Assembly: GCF_036014015.1 (NCBI RefSeq)
Contig: NZ_CP107905.1
Coordinates: forward strand, 2,418,001 to 2,482,000
Source of the DNA: Streptomyces sp. NBC_00457
GTDB taxonomy: Bacteria; Actinomycetota; Actinomycetes; Streptomycetales; Streptomycetaceae
Reading direction: 5' to 3'
DNA: 64,000 bases
Below are positions 32,872 to 41,089 of the stretch, piece after piece. The translations under genes were made by a program, and so were the position numbers. Each line of letters begins with the position of its first letter. Within the stretch, counting starts at the first letter, position 1. Below the pieces are notes generated by a model. That model saw nothing but the letters and a program-made list of their open reading frames with translations, did not search any database and was not told the origin of the DNA.

Positions 32872-34248
32872 CTACCGCGGAGCGATCCGCGCCAACCGCT
32901 GTGCTTCCTGCCGCGTCGACCGCGCAATCGCGTCCTCGTCGACGTGCAACAGCCGCCCCTCCTCCACAATCTGACGCCCATTCACGAACGACGCAGTGAC
33001 CGGAGCAGCCGCACCGAAGACCAGCGCCGTCACCGGATCGGCGATCGAAGCGTGAGCCAGCGTGTCCAGCTTCCACAGCACCAGGTCGGCCAGCTTGCCC
33101 GGCTCCAGCGAGCCGATCTCCGCGCCGCGGCCCAGGACTTGGGCACCGCCGTACGTGCCGAGGCGCAGCGCCTGCCGGGCGTTCAGCGCCGCCTCCCGGT
33201 GCGCGCCGAGCCGGTTGATGAGGAGCGCGTTGCGCAGTTCGGTGTGGAGTTCGCCGGACTCGTTGGACGCGGTGCCGTCGACGCCGAGGCCGACCGGGAC
33301 GCCGGCGGCGAGCATGTCGGGGACGCGGGCGATACCGGCCGCGAGCCGGGCGTTGGACGAGGGGCAGTGGGCGACACCGGTCTTCGTACGGGCGAACGCG
33401 GCGATGTCGGAGTCGTTCATGTGGACGCAGTGCGCCATCCACACGTCCTCGCCGAGCCAGCCCGTGGACTCGAAGTAGTCGGTCGGGCCCATGCCGAACA
33501 GTTCCTTGCAGAACTGCTCCTCCTCGACCGTCTCCGATCCGTGCGTGTGCAGCCGTACGCCCTTGCGTCGCGCCAACTCGGCACCCTGCTGCATCAGTTC
33601 GGTCGACACCGAGAACGGCGAGCAGGGGGCCACGGCCACCTGCGTCATGGCGTCGAAGGAGTCGTCGTGGTGTTCGTCGACGGTCGCCTCCGTCGCGGCG
33701 AGCGCACCGTCCAGGGTCTCCACGGCGAAGTCCGGCGGCAGCCCGCCGTCCTTCTCGCTGCGGTCCATGGAGCCGCGGGCGAGGGTGAAGCGGACGCCCG
33801 TCTCGCGGGCGGCGCGGATGATCGCGCCGGACAGGTCGCCGGAGCCCTTCGGGAAGACGTAGTGGTGGTCCGTGGCGGTGGTGACACCGCCGCGGGCCAT
33901 CATCGCCAGGGACCCCTGCGCGGCCGAGTACACCATCGGCTCGTCGATGCGCGCCCAGGTCGGGTACAGGGCGACGAGCCAGTTGAAGAGGTTGTGGTCG
34001 GTGGCCAGGCCCCGGGTGATCCACTGGTAGAAGTGGTGGTGGGTGTTGACCAGACCGGGGGTCACCAGGTGGCCGGTGGCGTCTATGCGGCGTACGACGT
34101 TCTCCAGGCCCTCGGGGGCCTTGCCCGGGCCGAGCGCCTCGATGCGGTTGCCGGCGATGACGAGATAGCCCGTGGCGTACTCGGTGTCGGTGGCGTCGAC
34201 CGTCGCGATCGAACAGTTCTCGATGACGATGCGCTGGGCTGCTGCCAT
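32872..34248 (-). CDS. 8-oxoguanine deaminase (amidohydrolase)
   Basis: A 458-residue amidohydrolase, probably converting 8-oxoguanine (or guanine) to urate (or xanthine). Metal ligands are visible: HHH in LVNTHHHFYQWITRG, His in VRLHTHGSET, His in VWMAHCVHMN and Asp in LGVDGTASNE. The C-terminus SLEPGKLADLVLW is the family's last strand. VAHCPSSNARLAAGIA and PTWARIDEP favour 8-oxoguanine deaminase over chlorohydrolases. The start is the ATG at 34248 after AAAGGA. It would feed urate to uricase, encoded next upstream but separated by a hairpin. Confidence 0.9.
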   Translation of the reverse strand: MAAAQRIVIENCSIATVDATDTEYATGYLVIAGNRIEALGPGKAPEGLENVVRRIDATGHLVTPGLVNTHHHFYQWITRGLATDHNLFNWLVALYPTWARIDEPMVYSAAQGSLAMMARGGVTTATDHHYVFPKGSGDLSGAIIRAARETGVRFTLARGSMDRSEKDGGLPPDFAVETLDGALAATEATVDEHHDDSFDAMTQVAVAPCSPFSVSTELMQQGAELARRKGVRLHTHGSETVEEEQFCKELFGMGPTDYFESTGWLGEDVWMAHCVHMNDSDIAAFARTKTGVAHCPSSNARLAAGIARVPDMLAAGVPVGLGVDGTASNESGELHTELRNALLINRLGAHREAALNARQALRLGTYGGAQVLGRGAEIGSLEPGKLADLVLWKLDTLAHASIADPVTALVFGAAAPVTASFVNGRQIVEEGRLLHVDEDAIARSTRQEAQRLARIAPR

Positions 34249-34314
34249 GATGCGTCCTTTTCGCTCAGTGGACTCACAGTGAGAGGGCACGGCAGGACCC
34301 TGGGAATTTGAGTA

Positions 34315-34346
34315 CCGCGGCCGGCCATGAAACTCACCGGCCGCGG
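34315..34346 (-). terminator. Hairpin after uricase gene
   Basis: CCGCGGCCGG (34315-34324) and CCGGCCGCGG (34337-34346) form a perfect 10-bp stem with a 12-base loop, 22 bases past the uricase stop. It separates the urate operon from the 8-oxoguanine deaminase gene. Confidence 0.75.
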
Positions 34347-34367
34347 GTGCCGAGGATATGGAGTTGA

Positions 34368-35324
34368 TCAGAGGTTGCTGAGATCGACCGGGATCCTCGC
34401 CTCGCAGCCGTCCCGCAGGATGGTGGCCTCGATCAGGCCGTACGGGCGGTCGGCGGCGAAGTACACTGCACCGTCTTCGGTGGCGTTCTTCAGACCGAAC
34501 GGTTCCAGGTCCACCAGGAAGTGGTGCTTGTTCGGGAGCGAGAAACGGACCTCGTCGATCTCGCTGCGGTTATTGATGATCCGCGAACCCATTTGGTACA
34601 GGGTCTGCTGGAGCGAGAGCGAGTAGGTCTCGGCGAAGGCCTGGAGCATGTGCTTCTTGGTCTGCTCGTAGGACTTCTCCCAGTTGGGCATCTTCTGCTC
34701 GTCGTCGGACCAGTTGAACCGCCAGCGGCTCGAGACCTGGGTGGCCAGGATGCGGTCGTACGCCTCCGGGAGCGTCGTGTACTTGTCCTTGACGTAGCCC
34801 CAGAATTCGGAGTTCGTCGAGTTCATCACGACGAGGTCCTTGAGGCCGGAGACGACCTCCCACTGCGAGCCGTCGTACGTGATCTGGGTCAGCCGGGTCT
34901 CCTGGCCCTTCCGTACGAACGAGTGCTTGACCTCGTCGGCGCCGATGAACTGGGAGTTGGCGTCGGAGCTCTCGATCCGCTCCCAGGCGTATTCCTCGAT
35001 ACGGATCCGGGCGCGGTGGATCGGCTCCTGCGAGGTGACGAAGTGCCGGGCGAGATGAATGCCGAACTGCTCGGCGGATTCGATGCCGTGCTCCTTGGCG
35101 AACGCGTACACCGTGTTCTTGGTGGTGTCGGTCGGCAGGACATTGGCGTTGGAGCCGGAGTAGTGGACCTCGTCCATGTCGCCGGAGAGCGCCACGGATA
35201 CATTCAAGTCCTTGATGTGGTGGGTGGCGCCGTCCCGCGTGATCTTTACGACGCGGTTCTCTGCTTTCCCGTACTGGTTCTGGCCGAGAATCACAGGGTG
35301 GGTTGGGCGGGAATTGACTGCCAT
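34368..35324 (-). CDS. Urate oxidase (uricase)
   Basis: A 318-residue cofactor-free uricase that oxidises urate to 5-hydroxyisourate. Both tunnelling-fold repeats are present. The catalytic Lys lies in NQYGKAENRVVK and the catalytic Thr in LPTDTTKNTVYAFAKEHG. PIHRARIRIEEYAWERI, the substrate Arg/Gln region and the C-terminal NKHHFLVDLEPFGL signature follow. The length is slightly above the usual 300. The ATG lies six bases after the stop of the hydroxyisourate hydrolase gene, whose end carries the ribosome binding site. It is the last gene of the uraD-uraH-uricase operon. Confidence 0.97.
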   Translation of the reverse strand: MAVNSRPTHPVILGQNQYGKAENRVVKITRDGATHHIKDLNVSVALSGDMDEVHYSGSNANVLPTDTTKNTVYAFAKEHGIESAEQFGIHLARHFVTSQEPIHRARIRIEEYAWERIESSDANSQFIGADEVKHSFVRKGQETRLTQITYDGSQWEVVSGLKDLVVMNSTNSEFWGYVKDKYTTLPEAYDRILATQVSSRWRFNWSDDEQKMPNWEKSYEQTKKHMLQAFAETYSLSLQQTLYQMGSRIINNRSEIDEVRFSLPNKHHFLVDLEPFGLKNATEDGAVYFAADRPYGLIEATILRDGCEARIPVDLSNL

Positions 35325-35330
35325 TGTCTG

Positions 35331-35723
35331 CTAGCTCCCTCGGTAAACGGAGTAGCCGAACGGGTTGAGCAGCAGCGGCACGTGGTAGTGCTCCCCGGGC
35401 CGCACGGCGAAGGTGATCGCCACCTCGGGGAAGAACACGGCACCGCTGTCCCGATTCGCGGGGGCGTCCTGCTGCGCATCGGCTTGCTTCTTCTCGAAAT
35501 ACGGCTCCACTGCGAAGTCGAGCCGTACGTGTGTGGTCCCCTCCGGCAGCGCCGGGAGGTCCTTGCACCGGCCGTCCGCGTCGGTCGCGGATCCGCCGAG
35601 CGCCCGCCAGTCCGCGTCACGCCCCGACCGGGCCGCGAGCTGGACGGCGACGCCCTCGGCGGGGCGGCCGACGCTGGTGTCCAGGATGTGCGTGGACACG
35701 GAGGCGGTGGTGCTGGTGCTCAT
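35331..35723 (-). CDS. uraH: 5-Hydroxyisourate hydrolase (transthyretin-related)
   Basis: A 130-residue transthyretin-like enzyme that hydrolyses 5-hydroxyisourate to OHCU. The catalytic His lies in VSTHILDTSVGRPA (residues 9-22) and an Arg in HVRLDFAVEPYF. The protein ends with the diagnostic YRGS. There is a slightly extended, Gln/Asp-rich loop (QADAQQDAPANRD) before FFPEVAI. It sits between uraD and uricase, so the three consecutive steps are encoded together. Confidence 0.97.
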   Translation of the reverse strand: MSTSTTASVSTHILDTSVGRPAEGVAVQLAARSGRDADWRALGGSATDADGRCKDLPALPEGTTHVRLDFAVEPYFEKKQADAQQDAPANRDSGAVFFPEVAITFAVRPGEHYHVPLLLNPFGYSVYRGS

Positions 35724-35737
35724 GGCGTCAGACTTCC

Positions 35738-35789
35738 TCTTCAGTCTTCTTCTACGAGTCTTCGAGTCTTCAGTCTTCTTCGACGAGTC
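35738..35789 (-). repeat. Direct repeat copying the 3' end of uraD
   Basis: A 23-base segment at 35767-35789, which encodes the last residues of uraD including its stop, is repeated at 35738-35760 with one mismatch (period 29). The extra copy lies in the uraD-uraH spacer and is GTCTTC-rich. It looks like a recent tandem duplication. Confidence 0.85.
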
Positions 35790-36279
35790 GGGCGAGCCGG
35801 ATCCGGTTGATCTTCCCCAGTTCGGTGCGGACGATCTCCCGCTCCTCCTCCGGCGAGTTCCCGATCCGCTCCTTGACCGCGTCCCGCATCTGCTCGCCGG
35901 TCCGGCCGGTCGCGCAGATCAGGAAGACATGGCCGAACTTCTCCTGGTAGGCCAGGTTCAGTTCCAGCATCTCCGCCTTGAGCCCCTCGGAGGCACCGGC
36001 CATGCCGCGCTGCTCCCGCGCCGAGGTGGGATCGCCCGGCTCGGGGCGCCCGATCGGCGGGTGCCCGGCCATCGCCTCTTCGAGATCTACGACGGTCAGC
36101 TCGGCCATCGCGGCATCGCTGGCGGCGTAGAGGTCCGCGGGGGTGGCGTACGGGCGGGCGGCGAGCAGTCGCCGGGCCCAGGCGGTGGCGGCGCAGGCCT
36201 CGTACAGTGCGGCGCACGCCGCGTGCTCCTCCAGGGCGTTGAAGCGGGCCAGCCCCGGGGGCGTGGAAGTCGAAGTCAC
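35770..36279 (-). CDS. uraD: OHCU decarboxylase
   Basis: A 169-residue all-helical enzyme that decarboxylates 2-oxo-4-hydroxy-4-carboxy-5-ureidoimidazoline to (S)-allantoin. The catalytic GHPPIGRP motif (His) lies near residue 75. FNALEEHAACAALYEACA at the N-terminus, LNLAYQEKFGHVFLICATGRT and the C-terminal ELGKINRIRLARLV are all typical. The GTG at 36279 follows GGAGG by six bases. It is the first gene of the urate operon, with the composite operator 76 bases upstream. Confidence 0.95.
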   Translation of the reverse strand: MTSTSTPPGLARFNALEEHAACAALYEACAATAWARRLLAARPYATPADLYAASDAAMAELTVVDLEEAMAGHPPIGRPEPGDPTSAREQRGMAGASEGLKAEMLELNLAYQEKFGHVFLICATGRTGEQMRDAVKERIGNSPEEEREIVRTELGKINRIRLARLVEED

Positions 36280-36354
36280 GGGAGCCTCCGTGGCCGTAAC
36301 CGGCCGTGCGTGCTTGAGCGGGCTGCCGCTAGCTAACGCCCTCCACAAGACGAC

Positions 36355-36388
36355 GTCAACACTTTGTTGAAAATTCCGAGTAACAAAG
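36355..36388. promoter_or_regulatory. Composite operator upstream of uraD
   Basis: GTCAACACTTTGTTGAA (36355-36371), two bases, then TTCCGAGTAACAAAG (36374-36388). The first is a near-perfect palindrome. The second shares TTCCGNGTAAC with the allB site but its right arm is degenerate. The order matches the sites before aceB and, in reverse complement, allB. It also lies 128 bases upstream of the divergent paoA-like gene and could act on it. Confidence 0.65.
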
Positions 36389-36515
36389 CCCGTCGGACCC
36401 GCGGTGCGTAGGTAGCGATGGTAACGAGATCCCGTTTCCAATGCTTGCGCTATCGCCGCTAACGTGCTTCCGTTGACGTCGCTACCCCGCCTTGAGGAGA
36501 GGGAGACAGCGACGC

Positions 36516-37139
36516 ATGTCGGAGAACGAGCAAGTCTCAGCGGGCGGGCACAGCCGCCGCAGCGTGCTCAAAGCCGGTGGTGTCACCACCGCCGCGCTGG
36601 TCACGATGGACGGGGTGGCGGCGGCCGCGGTCCGTCCCGCCGCCGCGGAGGGCGTGGCGTCCCCGGTATCGACGGCCGAAGTGATGCTCCATATCAACGG
36701 CCGGGAGCATCCGCTCACGGTCGAGGCCCGGGTCACCCTGCTGGACGCGCTGCGCGAGCGTCTCGGCCTGACCGGCACCAAGAAGGGCTGCGACCGCGGC
36801 GAGTGCGGTGCCTGCACGGTGCTCATCGAGGGCGAGCGCGTGAAGTCGTGCATGACCCTGGCGGTCATGGAGGACGGCCGGGAGATCACCACGGTGGAGG
36901 GCCTGGCCCGCGGCGACGACCTGCACCCCGTGCAGGCCGCGTTCATCCGCCGGGACGCCTTCCAGTGCGGGTTCTGCACCTCCGGGCAGATCATGTCCGC
37001 CGTCGCCTGCATCGACGAGGGCCACACCCGCTCGGACGAGGAGATCCGCGAGTGGATGAGCGGCAACCTCTGCCGCTGCGGCTGTTACCCGAACATCGTC
37101 GACGCGGTGCGCGACGCCGCTAAGGGAGCCGGTCGATGA
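36516..37139 (+). CDS. Tat-exported [2Fe-2S] subunit of a PaoABC-type aldehyde/xanthine oxidoreductase
   Basis: A 207-residue iron-sulfur subunit. Residues 12-40 are a twin-arginine signal (HSRRSVLKAGGVTTAALVT), as in E. coli PaoA (YagT). The plant-type [2Fe-2S] cluster uses Cys92, 97, 100 and 112 (GCDRGECGACTV...SC). The second uses Cys151, 154, 186 and 188 (QCGFCTSGQ and CRCGC). Electrons pass from molybdenum to FAD through it. The ATG at 36516 is chosen because the Tat signal then has normal length. Its stop overlaps the next start by four bases. Confidence 0.92.
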   Translation: MSENEQVSAGGHSRRSVLKAGGVTTAALVTMDGVAAAAVRPAAAEGVASPVSTAEVMLHINGREHPLTVEARVTLLDALRERLGLTGTKKGCDRGECGACTVLIEGERVKSCMTLAVMEDGREITTVEGLARGDDLHPVQAAFIRRDAFQCGFCTSGQIMSAVACIDEGHTRSDEEIREWMSGNLCRCGCYPNIVDAVRDAAKGAGR

Positions 37140-38146
37140 AGCCGTTCGACTACGCGCGCACGTTACGTCCGTCCGAGGCCGTCGGTCTGGTCGCGTCCCG
37201 ATCCCGTGACGAAGCCGCGTTCATAGCCGGCGGGACCGAGCTGACGAACCTGATGAAGGACGGCGTACTCGCCCCCGACCTGGTCGTGGACGTGGGCGAA
37301 CTCCCCCTCTCCGGCATCGAGTTGCGCGATGGCCGACTGCGCGTCGGGGCCACGGCCCGGATGCGGGAGGTGGCCGATCACCCGCTGGTCCGCAAGCGGT
37401 TCCCGGCGATCTCCGAGGCCCTGCTGGCGTCGGCGTCTCCGCAAGTGCGCAACCGGGCCACGATCGGCGGCAACCTCATGCAACGCACCCGCTGCGGGTA
37501 CTACCGCGACGTCGGCAGCCCGTGCAACCGCCGCGAGCCCGGCAGCGGCTGCGCGGCCATCGACGGGCAGAACCGCCGGCACGCGATCCTGGGCGGCAGC
37601 GACCACTGCATCGCCGTGCACCCTTCCGATCTGGCGGTCGCGCTGAGCGCCCTGGACGCCGTCGTGCGCACCCTCGGACCGGACGGCCGACGCTCGATCG
37701 CGCTCAAGGACTTCCATCTCCTGCCCGGCGCCACCCCGCACCGGGAGACCGCGCTGCGGCACGGCGAGATGATCACCGGGGTCGAGGTCCCCGAGTCCCC
37801 GATGGCCCGTAACTCGCGGTATCTGAAGCTGCGCGACCGGGCCTCGTTCGAGTTCGCCGTGGTCTCCGTGGCCGCCGCCCTGACCCTGCGCGGGCGGGTG
37901 GTGACCGACGTCCGGCTGGCCTTCGGCGGCATCGCGCCCCGGCCGTGGCGCTCGTACGCGGCCGAGGACGCTCTGCGCGGGCGGCCGCTGACCGACGCCA
38001 CCGTCGCCGCGGCGGGCCGGGCCCTGGTGCGTGACGCGAAGCCGCGCGAGCACAACGCGTTCAAGGTCGAGCTGGTGCAGCGCGCCCTCGCCGACATCCT
38101 CAACGACCTGGAAGGCAACCGAGACAACCTGGAAGGCAACCGATGA
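37136..38146 (+). CDS. FAD subunit of the PaoABC-type oxidoreductase, with [4Fe-4S] insertion
   Basis: A 336-residue FAD-binding subunit. The FAD loops are FIAGGTELTNLMKDG and ATIGGNLMQRTRC. Between them and the CO-dehydrogenase-type C-terminal domain is an insertion with Cys120, Cys130, Cys139 and Cys158 (CGYYRDVGSPC, GSGC, HCIA), the pattern of the extra [4Fe-4S] cluster in E. coli PaoB. Codon 10 is TTA (37163-37165), which in Streptomyces needs the bldA tRNA. The C-terminus carries a duplicated LEGNR. It would be exported as a complex with the Tat-bearing subunit. Confidence 0.93.
   Translation: MKPFDYARTLRPSEAVGLVASRSRDEAAFIAGGTELTNLMKDGVLAPDLVVDVGELPLSGIELRDGRLRVGATARMREVADHPLVRKRFPAISEALLASASPQVRNRATIGGNLMQRTRCGYYRDVGSPCNRREPGSGCAAIDGQNRRHAILGGSDHCIAVHPSDLAVALSALDAVVRTLGPDGRRSIALKDFHLLPGATPHRETALRHGEMITGVEVPESPMARNSRYLKLRDRASFEFAVVSVAAALTLRGRVVTDVRLAFGGIAPRPWRSYAAEDALRGRPLTDATVAAAGRALVRDAKPREHNAFKVELVQRALADILNDLEGNRDNLEGNR
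38106..38143 (+). repeat. Tandem 17-base repeat at the end of the FAD-subunit gene
   Basis: ACCTGGAAGGCAACCGA occurs at 38106-38122 and 38127-38143 (period 21), adding a second LEGNR to the C-terminus just before the ATGA overlap with the next gene. The copies are identical, so the duplication is recent. Confidence 0.9.
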
Positions 38147-40329
38147 GTCCGATCGTAGGCAGCCCTGTTCCCCGGATCGACGGTCGCGCCAAGGTCACCG
38201 GTGCGGCCACCTACGCCGCGGACGCCGCGGTCCGCGGGACGCTGCACGGCTTCCTGGTGATGAGCACCGTCGCCTCCGGGCGCATCACCGGCATCGACAC
38301 CAGCGACGCCGAGCGCTCGGCCGGAGTCATCGGCGTCTTCACCCACCGGAACATGCCGCACCTGGCGCGGCCCGAGTACATCAGCTTCCTCAAGGGCTAC
38401 ATCCCCTTGCAGCATCCGGACATCCACCACAGTGGCCAGCCGGTGGCCTACGTGGTCGCCGAGACGCTGGAGCAGGCCCAGCACGCGGCGACGCTCGTCG
38501 ACGTCTCCTACGACGCCCGCCGGCCCCGATCCGCCGTCGCCGACGCGATGGACGAGGCGTACGTGCCTCCGCCGGGCCTGTCGGGCCCCAACGAGTTCAC
38601 CCGCGGGGACGTGGCGGCGGGGCTGGCGCGGGCGGACGTCCGCATCGACGTCACGTACACCACGCCCATGCACCACCACAATCCCATCGAGCCGTCCACG
38701 ACGACCGCCGAGTGGGACGGCGCCGAGCGGGTGACGGTGTACGAATCCGCCCAGGGCGGCCACGCCACCAGGATCTGCGTCTCCCAGGCACTTGGCGTCC
38801 CCCTCGGCAACGTGCGTGTGCTGTCGCCGTTCCTGGGCGGAGGCTTCGGAGCCAAGGGCCCGGTGTGGCCGCACACCCTGCTCACCGCCGCCGTGGCACG
38901 GGAGCTGAGGCGTCCGGTCAAGCTGGTGCTCTCCCGCGCCCACACCTTCACGTCCAACGGGCACCGCGGCGAAGCACACCAGCGCCTGCGGATCGGGGCC
39001 GGGCGGGACGGCACCCTCACAGCCATCGACCATGTCAGCACCCACCAGGTCACCCGCACCGAACAGGTCGTGTTCTCGGGCAGTCACTCCACCCGCATGC
39101 TGTACGCCTGCCCCAACGTGCACGTCGCCCAGCGGGCGGTACGGCTCGATCTGCCCTCCCCGAGTTTCATGAGGCCACCGGAGTCCGTCGGTTCCTTCGG
39201 CCTGGAGTCGGCCCTCGACGAGCTGAGCTACGCACTGGACATCGACCCCGTCGAACTCCGGCTGCGCAACCACACCGCCGTCAACCCCGAGCCCACCGGC
39301 GCACCGTTCGGCAGCAAGCACCTGATCGAGTGCTACCGCCGGGGCGCCGCCAAGTTCCGTTGGAGCGAACGCGATCCACGGCCGAGGTCGATGCGCGACG
39401 GCGACACCCTGATCGGCTGGGGCATGGCCACCGCCGCGCACACGGCGGGCGGCAGGCCGGGCGCGGGCGCCCGCGTGGTGATCTCCACCGAGGGCAGGGC
39501 GGTGGTCCAGGTCGGCACCCATGACATCGGCACCGGCACGTACACGGTGATGTCCCAGATCGCCGCGCAGACACTGGGCCTGGACCTGGCCGACGTCGAC
39601 TTCCAACTCGGCGACACCGACTACCCCTTCGCCTTCATGTCCGTCGCGTCCGCCACCGTTCCCGGCGTCGGCGCCGCGGTGAAGCGGGCCTGCGACACGG
39701 CCCGCCGGGCGGTGATCGACATCGCGGTCGCCGACCCACGCTCCCCCTTGCACGGGGTTCCGGCCGAGCGGATCACCGTAGAGGACGGAATCCTGTACGA
39801 GACCGGCAGGCCCCGGCGCCGCGAAGACATCCGTACGGTCCTCACCCGGCACGCCAAGCCGGTCGAGGCCACCACCGACCCCGTACCCATTCCCCACGGC
39901 TACTCCGTCGGCGCGGAATTCGCCGAGGTACGCGTCGACCCCCGGGTCGGCCGGGTCCGGGTGACGCGCATGCTCGGGGCGTACGACGCCGGCCGAGTCC
40001 TCAACCGCAGAACCATCCGCAGCCAGGCCATCGGCGGCGCGGTCTGCGCGGTCGGATTCGCCCTCACCGAGCACACCCTGGTCGACCCCCACCAGGCCCG
40101 GATCGTCAACCCGAACCTCTCCGGCTATCTGCTGCCCGTCAACGCCGACATCCCCCACGTCCAGACCATCTTCATCGACGAACCCGACCCGACCAGCGAG
40201 GCACTCAACGCCCGCGGCTTCGGCGAGACCCCGGGCACCGGAATGACGGCGGCGATCGGCAACGCGATCTACCACGCCACCGGACGCCGGATCCGCGACC
40301 TGCCCATCACGCCGGACAAGCTGATCTGA
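38143..40329 (+). CDS. Molybdenum-cofactor subunit of the PaoABC-type oxidoreductase
   Basis: A 728-residue catalytic subunit of the xanthine oxidase family. GGGFGAKGPVWPHTLLTAAVA is the first cofactor-binding loop, GQPVAYVVAETLEQA and HHHNPIEPSTTTAEW are typical, and GTHDIGTGTYTVMSQIAAQ is another cofactor loop. The catalytic Glu sits in RGFGETPGTGMTAAIGNA near the C-terminus. It has no signal of its own and probably travels with the Tat-bearing subunit. The PaoC-type organisation suggests aldehyde oxidation, though the adjoining urate genes make a purine substrate possible. Confidence 0.93.
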   Translation: MSPIVGSPVPRIDGRAKVTGAATYAADAAVRGTLHGFLVMSTVASGRITGIDTSDAERSAGVIGVFTHRNMPHLARPEYISFLKGYIPLQHPDIHHSGQPVAYVVAETLEQAQHAATLVDVSYDARRPRSAVADAMDEAYVPPPGLSGPNEFTRGDVAAGLARADVRIDVTYTTPMHHHNPIEPSTTTAEWDGAERVTVYESAQGGHATRICVSQALGVPLGNVRVLSPFLGGGFGAKGPVWPHTLLTAAVARELRRPVKLVLSRAHTFTSNGHRGEAHQRLRIGAGRDGTLTAIDHVSTHQVTRTEQVVFSGSHSTRMLYACPNVHVAQRAVRLDLPSPSFMRPPESVGSFGLESALDELSYALDIDPVELRLRNHTAVNPEPTGAPFGSKHLIECYRRGAAKFRWSERDPRPRSMRDGDTLIGWGMATAAHTAGGRPGAGARVVISTEGRAVVQVGTHDIGTGTYTVMSQIAAQTLGLDLADVDFQLGDTDYPFAFMSVASATVPGVGAAVKRACDTARRAVIDIAVADPRSPLHGVPAERITVEDGILYETGRPRRREDIRTVLTRHAKPVEATTDPVPIPHGYSVGAEFAEVRVDPRVGRVRVTRMLGAYDAGRVLNRRTIRSQAIGGAVCAVGFALTEHTLVDPHQARIVNPNLSGYLLPVNADIPHVQTIFIDEPDPTSEALNARGFGETPGTGMTAAIGNAIYHATGRRIRDLPITPDKLI

Positions 40330-40337
40330 TTACACAA

Positions 40338-40347
40338 CCGATATCGG
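40338..40347. promoter_or_regulatory. Palindrome before the TetR gene
   Basis: CCGATATCGG is a perfect 10-bp palindrome 22 bases before the TetR start, followed by the -10-like TGTTAACGTT. It is a candidate autoregulatory TetR site. With only nine bases from the end of the oxidoreductase operon, it may also lie within read-through transcripts. Confidence 0.45.
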
Positions 40348-40368
40348 GAATCTGTTAACGTTGGAAAC

Positions 40369-41064
40369 GTGAACGCGAAGGACAACCGGGACCGGATCAT
40401 CGAGGCGGCCGCCGCCCTCCTCACCGAGGGCGGCCGAGACGCCGTGTCGACCCGTGCGGTCAGCGCGGCGGCCGGTGTGCAGGCGCCGGCGATCTACCGC
40501 ATCTTCGGGGACAAGCAAGGCCTGCTGGACGCCGTCGCGAGCCATGGCTTCGCGACCTACCTGCGCAGCAAGACCGCCAACCGGCCGACCGACGACCCGG
40601 TGGCGGACCTGCGCCGCGGGTGGGATCTCCACATCGGCTTCGGCCTCGCCAACCCCGCGTTCTACGCGCTGATCTACGGCGACCAGCGGCCGGGCACCGA
40701 GCCCCCGGCCGCGCGTGAGGCATCCGTCATCCTGGCCGGCATGGTCCGCCGCATCGCCGAGGCGGGGCGCCTGCGGATGAGCGAAGACCGCGCCACCTTC
40801 CTCATCCACTCCACCGGTCGCGGCGTGACCCTCACACTGATCTCCCAGCCCGAGAACGAACGCGACGCGTCCCTGTCGGCCATCGCCCGGGAGTCGGTCA
40901 TCGCCACCGTCACCACCGACCCCCCGCAGCACGTACTCCCGAACGGCGGCCCGGTCGGCCACGCGATCGCCCTGCGCGCCGCCCTGCCGCAGACCACTGC
41001 CCTGACCGACGCCGAAGGCGCCTTGCTCACCGAGTGGCTGGACCGCATCGCCACCACCGGCTGA
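40369..41064 (+). CDS. TetR-family regulator
   Basis: A 231-residue regulator. The N-terminal HTH spans residues 8-52 (RIIEAAAALLTEGG, then TRAVSAAAGVQAPAIYRIFGDK), followed by a helical ligand domain with ANPAFYALIYGD and a C-terminal RDASLSAIARESVIATV. The C-terminal region resembles the TetR_C WHG-type domain. The GTG start lacks a strong ribosome binding site. It follows the oxidoreductase operon in the same direction and may control it. Confidence 0.88.
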   Translation: MNAKDNRDRIIEAAAALLTEGGRDAVSTRAVSAAAGVQAPAIYRIFGDKQGLLDAVASHGFATYLRSKTANRPTDDPVADLRRGWDLHIGFGLANPAFYALIYGDQRPGTEPPAAREASVILAGMVRRIAEAGRLRMSEDRATFLIHSTGRGVTLTLISQPENERDASLSAIARESVIATVTTDPPQHVLPNGGPVGHAIALRAALPQTTALTDAEGALLTEWLDRIATTG

Positions 41065-41089
41065 GCGGTCCCGTCAGTGTGGTGAAGGG

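Noticed and set aside
37501..40275. 924-codon open frame on the minus strand
   Set aside because: Antisense shadow of the molybdenum subunit gene, whose cofactor motifs are unmistakable.
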